A stretch of DNA of 64,000 nt from Lumbricus rubellus (lineage: Eukaryota > Annelida > Clitellata > Crassiclitellata > Lumbricidae), in the NCBI GenBank assembly GCA_945859605.1, contig OX243824.1, positions 5,339,080-5,403,079 on the forward strand. The letters run 5' to 3'. Within the stretch, counting starts at the first letter, position 1. Each line of letters starts with the position of its first letter. The translations under genes and the position numbers were made by a program. This document shows positions 33,050 through 44,769 of the stretch, piece by piece. The notes beneath the pieces were generated by a model that ran no database searches, was not told the origin of the DNA, and saw only the letters and a program-made list of their open reading frames with translations.

Positions 33050-33836
33050 TGTAAAGACAAAGGCAAGTCTAACGAGCATTTCTGTCGAAGTACACCTACA
33101 AACAGGCCCGGCTCTAGGGTGTTCGGGGACCAAGGATGGTGCACGAATGAATAGCTTGTGCTTTAGGAGACCTCTTGCTTTAGCAAATATTTGGGAATTC
33201 GTTCGAGTGAGATGCTCGTTGATGAAGATTCGAGAGTTATCGGAGTCAGTCCGGAGAAGTTTCTTCGATCCAATGATAGCATCCCATATCTTTCTTTGTG
33301 TAAATTGGACAACTAACGGCCGACATTTGTTTTTTCCCTGTCCAGGGATTCTGTAGGTGTAGGAAATATCATCCTCTTTGATATTAAGCTGAAGACGTTT
33401 GTTACACACGTCAACTATGTCCAGTGTAGTGTGGCAGTCTGTTGAGTTAGAGCCTTGGCACTCTTATTACTTGCCAATGTTTCTCAGTGGACTCAGAAAG
33501 TCCATGGAAGACCAGATTGTCGAGTCTAGATTGGTTCTCGACTTCGTCAAGTTTCAGGCGCAGCAGAGTGTTTTCTTGCTCCAAAAACGATTGTTTGAGG
33601 GAGTGTGACTCATGAAGTTTTGTGCAGATGTCTTAAGAGGCTTGTTCGATCGATTTTTCTAATTTTTCAGAGAACGATGCCATGTACTTGTCGAATCTTG
33701 TCTCGACGGCCGTGTCCACGATTTTGTTAAGGGTGGCCATTAATCCGATTGCAATTGCTTCAATAATTCGCTCGTCGTGAAACACTTCGAGGAGGTCTTC
33801 GACTCTTATTCAGCCGTCGACTCTATTTTTAGACAT
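33050..33836 (-). pseudogene. LINE ORF1 protein relic (coiled coil plus RRM-like)
   Basis: A minus-strand relic of about 260 codons. It starts MSKNRVDG with an early stop, then VEDLLEVFHDERIIEAIAIG, LLRLKLDEVENQSRLDNLVF, and after shifts DISYTYRIPGQGKNKCRPLV, VQFTQRKIWDAII, and SRIFINEHLTRTNSQIFAKA. The order coiled coil, VEN-x-SR-x-xNLV-x-G, then RPLVVQF and FINE-LT-x-x-x-x-x-F-x-x-AR is the ORF1p layout of L1/Tx1/CR1-group non-LTR elements. Several stops and frameshifts make it dead. Confidence 0.85.
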
Positions 33837-34329
33837 AGTTTCTATAAGAATATCCTCGTTAGGTAGAAGAACTTGATGCATGAATAAGTTCTGTCGAGAT
33901 TTTAAAGTTCTGTAGCCTATATTCTAAGAAGATTTTAGTTATATAAAAAAAAGCTCAATTCCGAAGTATCCGCCATTGCACTTTCAATCACAAACATAGC
34001 CTACCCACTACGCCACAATTTAATGCACACTGCAGCAAATGAGCATACTCTAACATTATAAGCTTACCGCGTCTTTTAATTTAATTTCGTGGATTAAGAG
34101 TAAGGTAAGCCACTAGCCTAATTCAACCAAACTATTTGGGCGCTATATCCTACAACTTTTCCAATTCGACGCTTTCCCTTGGAATCACCTTGATAACTGG
34201 CAGACACCGGTTCTTGTTCAACATAGCGGCTAAGGAAATTGGGATCGCCGCCTCTTTTTCAACAGCGGCAAGTCAGTTGGCTAAAAGTGCATGGCATAAA
34301 TTTTATCGTATAAATATAAATAGGCCTAA

Positions 34330-34432
34330 TCGCGAAAGCACGCAGCCACGAGTACCTTGGTGTATCCCTGTTGAGTTTGCCCTAAGCAAAACGAACGTTG
34401 CTGCAAGCTCTTCTGTCCAAATAAATAAGTAG
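34330..34432 (-). pseudogene. Unknown domain X, partial copy 2
   Basis: The minus strand reads YLDRRACSNVRF, a stop, then GKLNRDTPR followed by a plausible donor gtactcgt. It matches the C-terminal part of domain X (QNLFNVCFAWGKLNRDT at 34780-34900). Only the end of the domain is present and a stop replaces the Trp. Confidence 0.4.
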
Positions 34433-34599
34433 CGATAATAAATAATCATAACAAATAATATCAGTAATAATAACCAAAATGATGATGATCGCATCGAGCA
34501 GACGGCTAGCAGAAAGATCACGATTTACAGTGCTTCGTTTCGAATTCGACCAAGTTGAGAAAAAACCCAACAGATTACAGTTCAATGTAGATAATGGTC

Positions 34600-34690
34600 T
34601 TCACTTTTTCGACTGTCTGCGTGACTGCCGAATAGCACCAGAAGTGTGAACAGTTACTCCAACGTCCTCCTCGTTCGGAGGGGAGCATAC
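34600..34690 (-). CDS. Probable terminal exon, type T, copy 2
   Basis: Minus strand after acceptor ctgattacag: VCSPPNEEDVGVTVHTSG then AIRQSRRQSKK and stop. Homologous to the exons ending at 31860 and 45285, with the DVGVTVHTSG core aligned to DTGVTIHVCG. The acceptor is good, and a domain X copy lies just upstream in gene order (34780-34900), as in the 45-kb copy. Confidence 0.45.
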
Positions 34691-34779
34691 CTGTAATCAG
34701 TATGTCCCCTGCTAATGTTCTTTGCAATATATGTATATAGCTGTATCCCTGTTCAGCTTGCCCCACGCGAAGCAAACGT

Positions 34780-34900
34780 TGAAGAGATTCTGATGGAAGA
34801 CATCACTCCACGATGGCTGTAGGTCCCCGTATCCACTGTTCAGTATTGTCGCTTCCAACTCCTGATGGGTCAGTTCGAAAGTGAAATTTGTGTGGTTGCA
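34780..34900 (-). CDS. Unknown domain X, copy 3
   Basis: The minus strand reads HTNFTFELTHQELEATILNS, GYGDLQPSWSDVFHQNL, FNVCFAWGKLNRDT with no stop. It is an alignable paralogue of 45430-45618 (HTKFTFNLSLQEVQDIIPES and onward). The acceptor that precedes the 45-kb copy (ctccag) is tgcaac here, so this copy may be unspliceable. Confidence 0.45.
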
Positions 34901-35335
34901 AATTAAAACAGAGATGCCAAAATTACAGACTAGCCTACTCTAGTTGTATGTAAAAAGTTACTTAATATAAGACCTGTCGCGTAACACGCAAGAGGATGCT
35001 AGTCGAAATGATGATCAACATTACACAAAAAATTTCCACCATCTATAAATAATTATCACAACAGAACAAACGGAACTAATAAACAACAATAATTCATTCA
35101 ATAAATAAGGTCATACAATGACAAGGTGATCCTGCTGTATATAGAAAAAATTAAATATGTGTGCACCGAGACCAAGGCATATCAGTAGCAATATTATGAC
35201 TAATAGCGGGAAGGGCGCTATAGAAATAGGTAAATAAATAAAAATTATTATATAAATATACTAAAAGGAAGTCAGGTTCAGACACTAGCACAAAAAACGA
35301 TATTCCTCTATCGTCACCAGCACCACCACAGGTAC

Positions 35336-35387
35336 CCTGTTCCTCGAGCACCTCACGTTGTGGTGCGTCTTCTCTACCTTCTGAGGA
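35336..35387 (-). CDS. 52-nt exon, phase 0 to 1 (acidic)
   Basis: Acceptor tgctgtttgattgcag and donor gtacctgt. It encodes SSEGREDAPQREVLEEQ plus one base. The same length and phase recur at 25680, 39905 and 46312. The downstream intron copy at 37500-37560 contains a decayed version of the donor side. Confidence 0.58.
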
Positions 35388-35817
35388 CTGCAATCAAACA
35401 GCAATACGAAGAACAAATTAGAAATGAACAATCTGCCCTTGAAGATCATATACATCGTGTGCCTCTTTTATGAGTCTAGAGCATTCCATTCACCACTTAA
35501 CCCATCTTTTATATTTATTCTCGTGAGGTTCTCACACTGGGAGCACTACCTAAATGGCCATTGTGGCGAGTCTTTCATTTTACCGTTCTTCAACCATTTG
35601 CTGCCTTGGATATTTGAGCAAATATACTGTGGGTACACCTTGGCAGGCAAAGAAAATTATTGCAAAGATTTCTTTTAAATTTTATTGCCATAAACAAGAA
35701 CAGATGTGCAAACAGAAGGAACTGAATACAAAACAGTGAACATACATACACTGCGAACTAAACGAACAATCAAAACAAACTAATCCTAACTGTCCACAGT
35801 TTTTAATGCAAAAATCA

Positions 35818-36330
35818 AGGACATCATAAGGAATGATGCATCACAACTTCTCACAAATACTTCGATTACTTGCACCCCAGGTAAAACAAGAAATTATAAT
35901 ATCAAGCTAGAAGTCTTCACTTCGCTCCATTGGCTTACAATCAATCCATCAATTTCATAGAATAGAACTAAGCCTTGCAATAGTAGTAGTTTTTTAAAAT
36001 GACTATTTGAACCTTTTAAGGATGCCATCGTTGAACCCCACCATGTGCACACGCACTAATCTACTCATATGTAATAATTAATTTATTAATTATTTACTAA
36101 TTTACAGTGCTTCTTTTCGAATACTACCAAGTTGAGAATACAAAAATGCACAAAATCCAACAGAAAAAGGAGCATGGCTACCCAAGAAACCGAAAAAATA
36201 GAGTGCTGCCTAAACCTATAATTGTTATTGCATTTATATATGAAAATTAAGTAAAGTCCATCCAGTTCCGTCCTCGTCTTCCCAATGTACCAAAGTCCTG
36301 GATTCGGGGCCAGTGCCAATCTAGAAGTCT
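35818..36330. repeat. Segmental duplication, partner of 44770-45300
   Basis: About 500 bp shared in the same orientation at high identity (hallmark blocks cacaacttctcacaaatact and gtcttcacttcgctccattg). It includes the intron downstream of a type T terminal exon. The copy here lacks the domain X exon present next to the 45-kb partner. Confidence 0.85.
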
Positions 36331-36515
36331 AGAAGTTTGTACAAGTTATCTTATAATGCTAAAGTATGAAAAGAAACAATTCCTACACATGAAGGAAGCA
36401 TTTCAACACTATCAGTTGATAATCAAAATTCACAGCACAAATTTAACAAAACTCCAAAATCCTATTCCTTGGCGTAACCAAAGCAGGCAAACTAAACTAG
36501 TGAGAATTTAAATCA

Positions 36516-37335
36516 TTACAGAATAGGCCTACTAGCATAACTAAAATCTTCCTTGCTCTTAACTATGCGCAACAGAGACACAAATGGTTCACAAATAGAA
36601 GTCAATTTCAAGAGCTGATCCCAAAATCGATTGTCAAGTATTATCTCCGTGACAGAGGTTCCTCTTTCGGCATATTTTGGTCCTGACATCCACTTCTTGT
36701 ATTCGCGATCCATGACAGTTTCTTGCAAAGATCTTTTGTTTCATGCAAATGCTGTAGCATTATAAAATAAGTTGCAAAATGAGATTCACCAGCTTTCAGA
36801 AGTTCAAGTGTGGAATGTGCCCTGAAAAAAGCCAATGATGCTTGATGTGTCGTTATGAATTTTATAACAGACTGCAATAATGCTCGCAGCCCATGGCAGC
36901 TTCCCGACGTCCTCCAGCAACAGGTCAAGACAATGCGGCACATGGTGAGCAAACAATGGATGGATAAATTTCACTAACCTTTTTTCGCACTGCAACGCAA
37001 TTGTCTGCACCATCCGTAATAACTCAAACAACATTTTCAAACCCGATGGCCTCAATATTTCTGATTAATTCTTTTGCAATAAAAGTGCTCTCCTTGGTCT
37101 GTCCCGAAGTATCTATAGCGTCCAGAAAAATAGTGCCATCACCTGTTACAAGAAGACAATTGATCATCGGTCGATTTTGCACATTAGACCATTCATCACT
37201 GACTAAAGTTCCGCCAAGAGAGGTCGTTTGTAATTTGCAGTCAGTCAGACTTTCCTCAACACGTAAAACTTCCGCATCTAGTAGTTTCTCTGATGTGGCT
37301 GTAAGACCGATAACCTGGTCCACAGTTTGCAATGT
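36516..37335 (-). pseudogene. hAT transposase relic (DUF659-type)
   Basis: Consecutive minus-strand frames read GGTLVSDEWSNVQNRPMINC, LIRNIEAIGFENVV, VPHCLDLLLEDVGKLPWAAS, FRAHSTLELLKAGESHFATY, MDREYKKWMSGPKYAERGTS and ILDNRFWDQLLKLTSICEPF. SDEWSN-x-x-RP-x-IN, H-C-L-DLLLED-x-x-x-x-PW and the LK-x-GE-(T/S)-x-F-A-T block are hallmarks of the hAT catalytic region. The N-terminal BED finger and C-terminal dimerisation part are missing and at least three shifts occur, so it is dead. No terminal repeats are visible at its ends. Confidence 0.9.
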
Positions 37336-37846
37336 TCAGCTTCTAAAGCTTCTTTAAAATTTCTGTGCAAGGGCGCTATAGAAATAGGTAAATAAATTAA
37401 GAATTAACATATAAATATACTGAAAGGAAGTCAGGTTCAGACACTAGCACAACAAAACGTTAACATTAGATGAAGATTAGAATGCTCACCGAAAACAGCT
37501 ATTGTCCTTTACATCGTCACCAGCACAAGCACCACCACTGGCACCCTGTTCCTCGATTGTTGCAGGTCAGCACATGTTAAATGTTAAAAATGTTAAAACA
37601 AATGTCGAAATTATCGAGGGCTTTGAAGGTACCATGCTGTGCATAAATGAGTACAGCTGAACAACTGAAGCTCGATACTGATTCCTTTAAGAAATGGCAC
37701 AGCATTCTGAAAATGCCAAAGCAACAAGTGTCATAGCAGATGCCAAGATACAACTAAAGCCCACACACACACCACTGCTTTACAATGGATTGGGTTTCAA
37801 ATAATTCATTTAAAAAATACCTCGACAACAGAGAAGGCAGGGTGGT

Positions 37847-38075
37847 GTAGGGGCATGTTCGGTGCCTTGGAGCCAGAAGGTTGCGGGTTAGAATCCACCT
37901 CAAGCCATAACGTAGACTCCCTGAGCAAGTCCTTCACTTGTCATTGCTCAAGTGCTTCAGCGTGAAACTCCGATTCAGTGTCTGTGCTGTAGTTGGGAGC
38001 GCCTCCGAGAAGCAATCAGTGTCTATCATAGTCTTGGAATGGGTGCTATAATGAGTGCTCAATCATACATACATA
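37847..38075 (+). mobile_element. SINE family 1, copy 5 (full length)
   Basis: A plus-oriented, nearly full copy: head gcagggtggtgtaggggcat, tRNA-like arm with gccttggagccagaagg, box B ttgcgggttagaatccacc, tail gtgctataatgagtgctcaa followed by (cata)n. It sits immediately downstream (in gene sense) of type E exon 38126-38260, the same context as the copies at 13391 and 13702. Confidence 0.88.
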
Positions 38076-38125
38076 CATGACAAAATACCTCTGTCATTCA
38101 CCGTTGAGTTGACGAATCTTATTAC

Positions 38126-38260
38126 CTGTCCACTTTGGCGTTCTATCTCTACCTCTATGACTTTTAACGATGCTTTCGTTGATTTTAACTTAAGACAAGA
38201 CTTTCTGAGGATTTCCGCCTCCCGAACCTCAGTGTTCAAATGCATGATGAAAACCAGACA
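38126..38260 (-). pseudogene. Coiled-coil exon type E, copy at 38 kb (acceptor lost)
   Basis: The minus strand reads LNTEVREAEILRKSCLKLKS, TKASLKVIEVEIERQSGQ, then donor gtaataag. The frame is open throughout, but the acceptor position has cat instead of cag, so it may be skipped. The KASLKVIE-EIERQSGQ ending is nearly identical to the tandem units at 14.2-14.5 kb, so those two places are closely related duplicates. Confidence 0.5.
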
Positions 38261-38354
38261 CAAAATATCAACGTCAATACAATGCAATGACGTTTGACAG
38301 TCCCAAAGCTACGAGGGGAGTCTCAGCAGGAGCAGCACAAAACATTTATCTCAC

Positions 38355-38427
38355 CTTTACGTATCGAGAAATCTTTGCTTGATTTGTACCACAAGCAACT
38401 TGATTCTGATGATGCGATGGCTTCAAG
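38355..38427 (-). CDS. 73-nt exon
   Basis: Acceptor ataaaatcttttcag and donor gtgagataa, both strong. It encodes LEAIASSESSCLWYKSSKDF SIRK plus one base and starts in phase 0, matching the phase-0 end of the CXC exon at 38647-38804 220 bp upstream. It has no counterpart at the equivalent position of the 46-kb duplicate. Confidence 0.55.
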
Positions 38428-38646
38428 CTGAAAAGATTTTATAAAATCATGATTAATTCAGAAGCGAGATAGCCGCAATGAAAGCTTCAAAACATCGATC
38501 ATGTTGCTTACCGACATTAGAATGGAACCTGAGTTAATTATCATTATATAATACCTCAAAGGGCAAACAATTAAACTTGAAATTTTAAGATTGAATTGTG
38601 CACGCATAGCCCTACACACGTTGAGCTACCGTGTTCGACTACATAC

Positions 38647-38804
38647 CTTATCCTCGAACGAATGATTCTGGCAATTTCCTAAGTATTTGCAGTTACAGAA
38701 CTTGTTGCAGACACTGTTCAATTTAAAGCACACACATCGCATCGTCAGACATCTGGCCACCTTGCATTCGCAGTAAACGTCGCTCATCTCTCGAGGGCTG
38801 ATAA
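38647..38804 (-). CDS. CXC-type cysteine-rich exon, copy 1
   Basis: Acceptor ccttgacattcag and donor gtatgtag. It encodes ISPREMSDVYCECKVARCLT, MRCVCFKLNSVCNKFCNCKY, LGNCQNHSFEDK. The spacing C-x-C-x4-C-x4-C-x-C-x6-C-x3-C-x-C-x4-C resembles the CXC (tesmin/TSO1/CRC) zinc-binding module. That module binds DNA in tesmin-type proteins, and related CXC modules also occur in transposon-derived integrases. A single CXC unit is seen, not the usual pair. Paralogue at 46899-47060. Confidence 0.65.
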
Positions 38805-39299
38805 CTGAATGTCAAGGACTTTTTATTCGTTTGCTATATTCCGATTATTCTTGTCCATGTATAATATCGTCTGTAACTCAGAATCCAATTTGCAACTGAG
38901 AACTTGATACTTACTTACCTACAATTGTTCTGTTGTCAGCCTGTAAAGAAGCAAGGACATTCAATTTTTTTCATGTTGCCAACTGCTTGTAAGAAACTGC
39001 TTTCATAGAGGAATGCATGTACCTGATGCTTTAAAGCAGAAGCCACACATATTTTTGAGGTAAACAGTTTTAAAGCAGCCACAATTGAACTGCCAAATTT
39101 ATATCAAAACACATTCATTGCTTTCTGCACATTGCGTTGCAGATTACTTACTTTAGTAAACTGCATTATCGGAGATGCTGGTAGCAATCTATGCTATCAG
39201 AGTCTTGGTTGCTGCCATTTTTACAAGATGATTCTACGGAGCTTTACAATTACCGAATATAGCTTTGAATTTACCCCTCTGCCCTGCTTGGTGGACCTG

Positions 39300-39660
39300 G
39301 ATGAGGTGCCACTTAAAAGAGCCATTAAGTGCACAAGTTTATCAATATAGTTTGGAGGCATACCCTCCATGCAGAACAACGTCCCAAACCACGGTTCTTC
39401 CTGCAGATCAAGCCGGGTGGCAAACTGTCTGGACCATATCATCACGTTTGCATGGCCTGGTTGGAGACGATCCAGAAGTTGGCGATGAGCTATTTAAACA
39501 ACAGACCAACAGGAGAGTCCTGTAACAGCAATCTCAAAATAAATGTCTGCCCTGGAAGGAATTTGAACTCTCAAGCCTTTTGGATGATAGTCCAGTACTC
39601 TAAACACTACACCAATGTTGTACACTGTTGGCTACGTGGTTGAATACAGCTCACAATGCT
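39300..39660 (-). repeat. tRNA-like sequence within an unassigned repeat
   Basis: On the minus strand, aacattggtgtagtgtttag and gagttcaaattcc provide box A-like and box B-like motifs about 40 bp apart near 39620-39550. The acceptor stem does not pair convincingly, so this is more likely a SINE head than a tRNA gene. The adjoining minus ORF at 39221-39445 has no recognised domain. Confidence 0.35.
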
Positions 39661-39904
39661 TCAATGATTTGAAACGCATTGAAATTAACCTAGGAAGGAG
39701 AAGAAATTTGTCCCTACATGATTTAGACTAACGTTAAGACACTGCTTAAACAGCCTCACAAATGTATGGCCAATCAGACTACCTAATGCTTGTAGAAGAC
39801 ATGATTAGCCTCAATCATCCTGCAGACTCATTAAAACCTTTCGTACACCAATTTGGTTTCCTCTATCATCAGCATCCGTCTGTCTGCAGTGGGCAGAAGA
39901 ACAC

Positions 39905-39956
39905 TTTCAGCCCAGACGCGCAACTGCATCAGCGTCAGCTTCTTCAGTTCTTTAAC
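39905..39956 (-). CDS. 52-nt exon, phase 0 to 1 (coiled coil)
   Basis: Acceptor taatttgctctcag and weak donor gtgttctt. It encodes VKELKKLTLMQLRVWAE plus one base. The same 52-nt size and phase as exons at 25680, 35336 and 46312. The leucine-rich heptad pattern is clear. Confidence 0.5.
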
Positions 39957-40904
39957 CTGAGAGCAAATTAAGTTGCAATTGTTCTAGCAGACATAGCCAG
40001 CAGTTAATCATTACTAATTTTTTACTGATCAGCTATGTGATAAAATCATATCGTCAACGTTTACGCTTCAAGGAAGAACTACAGCACAGCACTAAATACT
40101 AGCTTTTACTATTAGATGCAATGTAGATTAAGCTACTGGTACATTGCTTTGTAAGCACACTATGGCAGAACACACCACTGCTCCAGAGTTTAACATCTTA
40201 CGAAACAACGGAAGTTAACCTCTAGAGACAAAAATTATTGCTAATGGTTCTCACCAGCCACTGTAATACAGCTTCGAGCTAATTTTTCTGCGCTGGTGGT
40301 TAATGGAACCAACCCCCACCTCTCGGTTTGCTGGCCCATCAGTGATCACCAGATCAGTCACGTATTCTGGCTGACATTCAAACCAGATCACATGGCAGTC
40401 TAGTAATGCAATATTTGTACTGAATAGTGCATGGTCGACATTTTTCCAAATGCATCCACTTTATTTTCAACCACTAAATACTAATTCACCAGCTGTGTTT
40501 TTCTATCGCTTCTTAGCAAATGCAGCTGTCATCTTTAAATTGTGCACATCAGTTTGGAATTTTCTTCCTAAATACATACTCTCCCGATTTTGTGACTTTG
40601 TTGTAGTCTTGAATCTTTTGAAGGTCTTGGGTTATAACGACTTTGAGACAATATCGCTAAATTTTGAGTGGCTTTTAGTAACTTTAGCGGAACCTTTTGA
40701 CCTTGGGATCACCTTGATAACTTGACGACGCCAGTTCAATATGCCCGCTCCTTTTTTATTTCTTTGTTTTATAAATACAAGTATAAAATACTTTGAAAGC
40801 ATTTAATGTCATATTTAATTTACACCCATCAGTGTCACAAACCTATAGTTGAAGACCACATGCAGAATGGTATCAACTATATTGAAGTAAAACTTTGATT
40901 ATAC

Positions 40905-41035
40905 TTGTTCAGATATGAAAGTTATTTGAGCAAAAATTCATTCATGTCTTGGGAACCAAGAGCTAATGTTTGGAACCAAGAGCTATTGTTGGGAACCAAG
41001 AGCTATTGTTGGGAACCAAGAGCCATTGATCCTTC
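40905..41035. repeat. Short tandem ggaaccaagagct repeats
   Basis: Four units of about 20 bp built on gggaaccaagagctattgtt at 40948-41025. The leading piece, gcaaaaattcattcatgtct then tgggaaccaagag, is also found once at 43590-43622. Likely a repeat expansion on a dispersed sequence. Confidence 0.8.
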
Positions 41036-42105
41036 TAACTTGACTAACTTTCATCATGTCCATTTTGCCAAGGAAACTGTGTTAGATAATTGATCAAAGC
41101 GGTCACACAATGTTTCTCCGCCACTGAATCGTCCACAATGCATCATTTCAGTTCACTAGTAAGAAGCAGTTGCTGCGACTTTAGGATCTGCATCACCACA
41201 TTTTTTGCATCTCTGCACCATGCAGTTTGACTTGACCGTTTTCTTATTCTATTGTTCTGATATCCTCTATAAATGAGAGAGGATTTATTATTGGCTTACT
41301 AGTTAGTTGTTAGCACAGCATATTTAATTCTGCTTCATGACAAGGCGAAAGAAAGATGACAAATTTTGACTTGTATTCTTGTCTTTTGTAATCCTTAGGA
41401 AAAACTCCACAGGCTAAAAGATCATGCGTGGGCTGACGGGCCAAACATTAGCAACCTTGTAATAAACCTTAGACTATCAGAATGACCAAATGATCCAGTG
41501 TGGAAGATGTTAAATAAAGGCCAAGGGGTCTGTGTAAATGCAGTATTCTTGCAAAAGTCAGAATGCTGACCTGTGATGCCAGCATACCGTTCCTCCTTTG
41601 TGCAATCGACAACTTTTGGTTGATGTTTACTAATTTTCTCCTCTAAACGCTCCTCACCCAGACAAGTAAGGAAAGAGCCGTACCAACAGATTTCTCCAAT
41701 TAATAACTCGTTACAAGTGTCAAATATATAACAAATGCAGCATTATGGAAAAAATCAGTATGACCACTGGTACCAGCATTTCATTGTTGCATTGACTGTT
41801 AGAAAAGAGTCGTACCAAAAAAATTATCCAATTAACAACTCGTTGTGTCTAATATACAACACATTACAGTAATCTGTAAATGCACCATTATGGCTAAGAA
41901 TCACAATGCTCGCCTGTGATGCTAGCATTTCGTTGTTACGTTGAGCAACGGACAGCTGATAAAGCGAATTTAACACAGAAACCACTGCCAGCTTAAATTC
42001 TAGACATGCAGGCATACATACATACATACATGCATACATTTGACATTTAAAGATGATCAAAACTTTATTCCGATAGTTGACTTTGCCTAAGTTTCGCATA
42101 ATCTC

Positions 42106-42138
<33 letters not shown>

Positions 42139-42334
42139 CATATATCTAGCAAGATAAGAGGATGTGGACAAGGACCAAGGACGTCGTTACATTCATCAAC
42201 TGATATTTCAGATACTCCAACTTAAATTGTAATTTTTATGAACTCCACACATTTCTAGCTAGTCCTACGAATGTTTTGAAATCATCTATTGTATTTTGAA
42301 TTTTGTGTTCTGGCAACAGGTATTTGGCTTGTAG

Positions 42335-43327
42335 TTAACCCTCAGGCTACCAAGCTTTTTTTGTAACACTGACTACCAAGGGGGGGGTGGTTACCACCCC
42401 CCCCCCCTGGATTTTGGGTTTGGTTTGAGATATCATAACTTGTAATACGCCTATGGATTCAGCATTCATTTCTGCACAAAATGGTATATTTAGGTTTAAA
42501 ATATATGAAAGCACCCCAAAGTTATGAATTTTTTACCGTAGGCACCCGTCGATTCCACAAAATGTATACTTTCGCATAAGCAAAATATTAGATTCTGTGT
42601 GTTTTTAACATAATTTATTTAATTTAAAATAGGTTACATATAATAAAGTCCAATATTCAACTATAAAAACTAGTAATAAGTTAGTTTTAGTTACAATAAA
42701 AAGAGAAAAAACACGTAAAACATGCTGAAAAACGTTTACGCAGACTTATCGGTTTGCGTTGTAAAAAAACCCAACATTTTCACACATTTAAATTTATTTT
42801 AAGCACTTCCGGTCATCAAATGTCAAATTATTTGGTATCACTAAATAGCCCTAATTGCCCTCTATAGAATGACATAATTTATTTCTCTTAAAAAATAAAT
42901 TATGAATAATTTTTAATAGGAACAACATGAAAATTTTATGAAAATAAAACACCTTTTTATATATTTTAATTTATTTTGAGCACTTCCGGTTGTCAATTGA
43001 CAACTCCGTGACCACCACAATGTAGCCCCACATTCCCTCTACAGAATGGTGTAATTGGTGTCTCTTCATGTCAAAGGACGGATAAGATACAGCCGATAAT
43101 CTAAGGGGGGGGTGGTATCCACCCCCCCCCTGGTGCCTCGGGTATATCGGGTGTAACTTTTGAATGGTATGGTATATCATCACACATTTTAGCTCAAAAT
43201 GTGTGCAAATGAATCCTCTACAGCCACCTAAAACGTCAAAATTTTATTCCTAACGAAAAAAGTTTTATTCGGGAAAAACCTAGGGGGGGGGTGGATACCA
43301 CCCCCCCCTTGGTAGCCCGAGGGTTAA
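42335..43327. mobile_element. piggyBac-type MITE, 993 bp, with G/C-run palindromes
   Basis: TTAA at both ends, with inverted termini CCCTCAGGCTACCAAG and (reversed right end) CCCTCGGGCTACCAAG, 15 of 16 matching. The TTAA target and CCC-starting ends fit piggyBac. There is no transposase ORF. Three palindromes of G8-10, tggataccac-like centre and C8-12 lie at about 42379-42411, 43104-43131 and 43282-43309. A segment of about 100 bp is repeated inside (42785-42890 and 42960-43065, sharing gcacttccggt). Confidence 0.85.
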
Positions 43328-43712
43328 AAAGGAATAAACCAGCACCGGTAGCAGACTTTACTCTTTATTCTTGGCATGGACTTCAGTAGCAAAATAAATT
43401 ACAGTTTGAAGCAAATTCTTCAAGTAATATAGAAGAACTGAACCAATTTCTTTTGAATCTCTAGCTCCTTCAGTCTCATCCCATAAACAGCTGTATCCTT
43501 GATGTGAGATAGTTGCAACGAGTGAAATTGTATATGGCAAGTTGTTTACTTGTAAAATGTATTTGGGCATTGAAGAATTGAATTATTTTAGCAAAAATTC
43601 ATTCATGTCTTGGGAACCAAGAGATGTGGATCTGAAAAGTTTTGAGGACTTCTCCAAGGAGTTATATATCCATTCTAGGATCAAGTTCGTAATTGTTGTC
43701 AGAGTATTGCAG

Positions 43713-44350
43713 TCAAATTATTTTCATACTCGGCTTATAGTCGGTGTCTGATATGTAACCTCTGGTGAGCTTGCAGTATGCAATGCAGTAGCATGCTTGT
43801 TTATGTTGGAGCTTGTGTTCTTCAAAACCATATAAAGGCATGATTGATACTTTTTCATCTGAATTAATCTGGTATAATAATCCACTATGAGTCATCATGA
43901 GTTTTAGATCATCTAGTGATAGATTGCTTGACAACTTGTCCAATGTTCTATATATGAAGCTGGAGACTCTCGAACTGTAGCTGGGTTTGTCTGAATTCCA
44001 TGTTTTTCTCCATAATTCTTGGGATATGGCTGTTTTTTAAATTGCTTGGCTTTTCAGCTGCCTTAGTGCATGCATAACGAAGTAATTATGATTGCCCCGT
44101 ACTTCACCTCTAGTACCTGACGACACTTATTTGGATATATGTGAACTTTGGGCTCAGGTTCACTGCAGTTTTCTGTGATGTGGCAATGGTCGCGAATGTT
44201 GTCCTTTCTTAGTGCATCTCTGCAGATGTCGTAGTGTTATTGTAACCAACAATCTCAGAGAATGATTGGTGTTCAACTGCTGCTCAAATGGTCTCGCTTG
44301 ATTATACAGATTTTGTTTGAATTTATCCAATTCATTGCGTAGATGTTGAT
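43713..44350 (-). pseudogene. Unrecognised coding-like module, possibly distant domain X
   Basis: The open minus frame at 43713-43943 reads LSSNLSLDDLKLMMTHSGLL then KLQHKQACYCIAYCKLTRG. The order NLSL, a Ser-Gly, then KQAC and KL resembles domain X (NLSLQEVQDIIPESG, EKQACSSLQMAWAKLNQD), but gaps are large. Upstream on this strand the sequence matches 27870-28040 and includes EAWEEFHQHLRNELDKFKQN, another coiled-coil-like piece. Several stops intervene. Confidence 0.35.
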
Positions 44351-44769
44351 GAAACTCCTCCCATGCATTCTATACGTGTTTGTTCGAGAGGCAATCGCTT
44401 CAAGCCATTATGCCAGAGTCAGCATGGTTTCTGTTTGCACATGGTGGTATGTATTTAGTTGTTGGAAAGTTGCTCTTACCACGAAATGGCCAATAATTGG
44501 CAACATCAGCCACACCTTGACAAGAGGTCAACCTTTCACCTGTGGCTGTAAGGCCTATAATCCAGGCAAGATGTACTTACAGAAAATAAATATCTGATTA
44601 TGATTATCACATTATAACTTACTCATAACTGTATTTATCCTCTGCAGTCATCCAAAAGCAATTTGATTATTAAATTCTGTTCAGATCTAAACAGCAAACC
44701 ATAACATTTGACAAATTTTAACTTGCAAAAATAAACAGTAGCCTGTGGTGAAATAGATGACAATTAGCA

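Noticed and set aside
42335..43327. Possible rho-independent terminators at the G/C palindromes
   Set aside because: The surroundings are a eukaryotic transposon with TTAA ends; the palindromes are much longer than terminator stems and lack a U tract.
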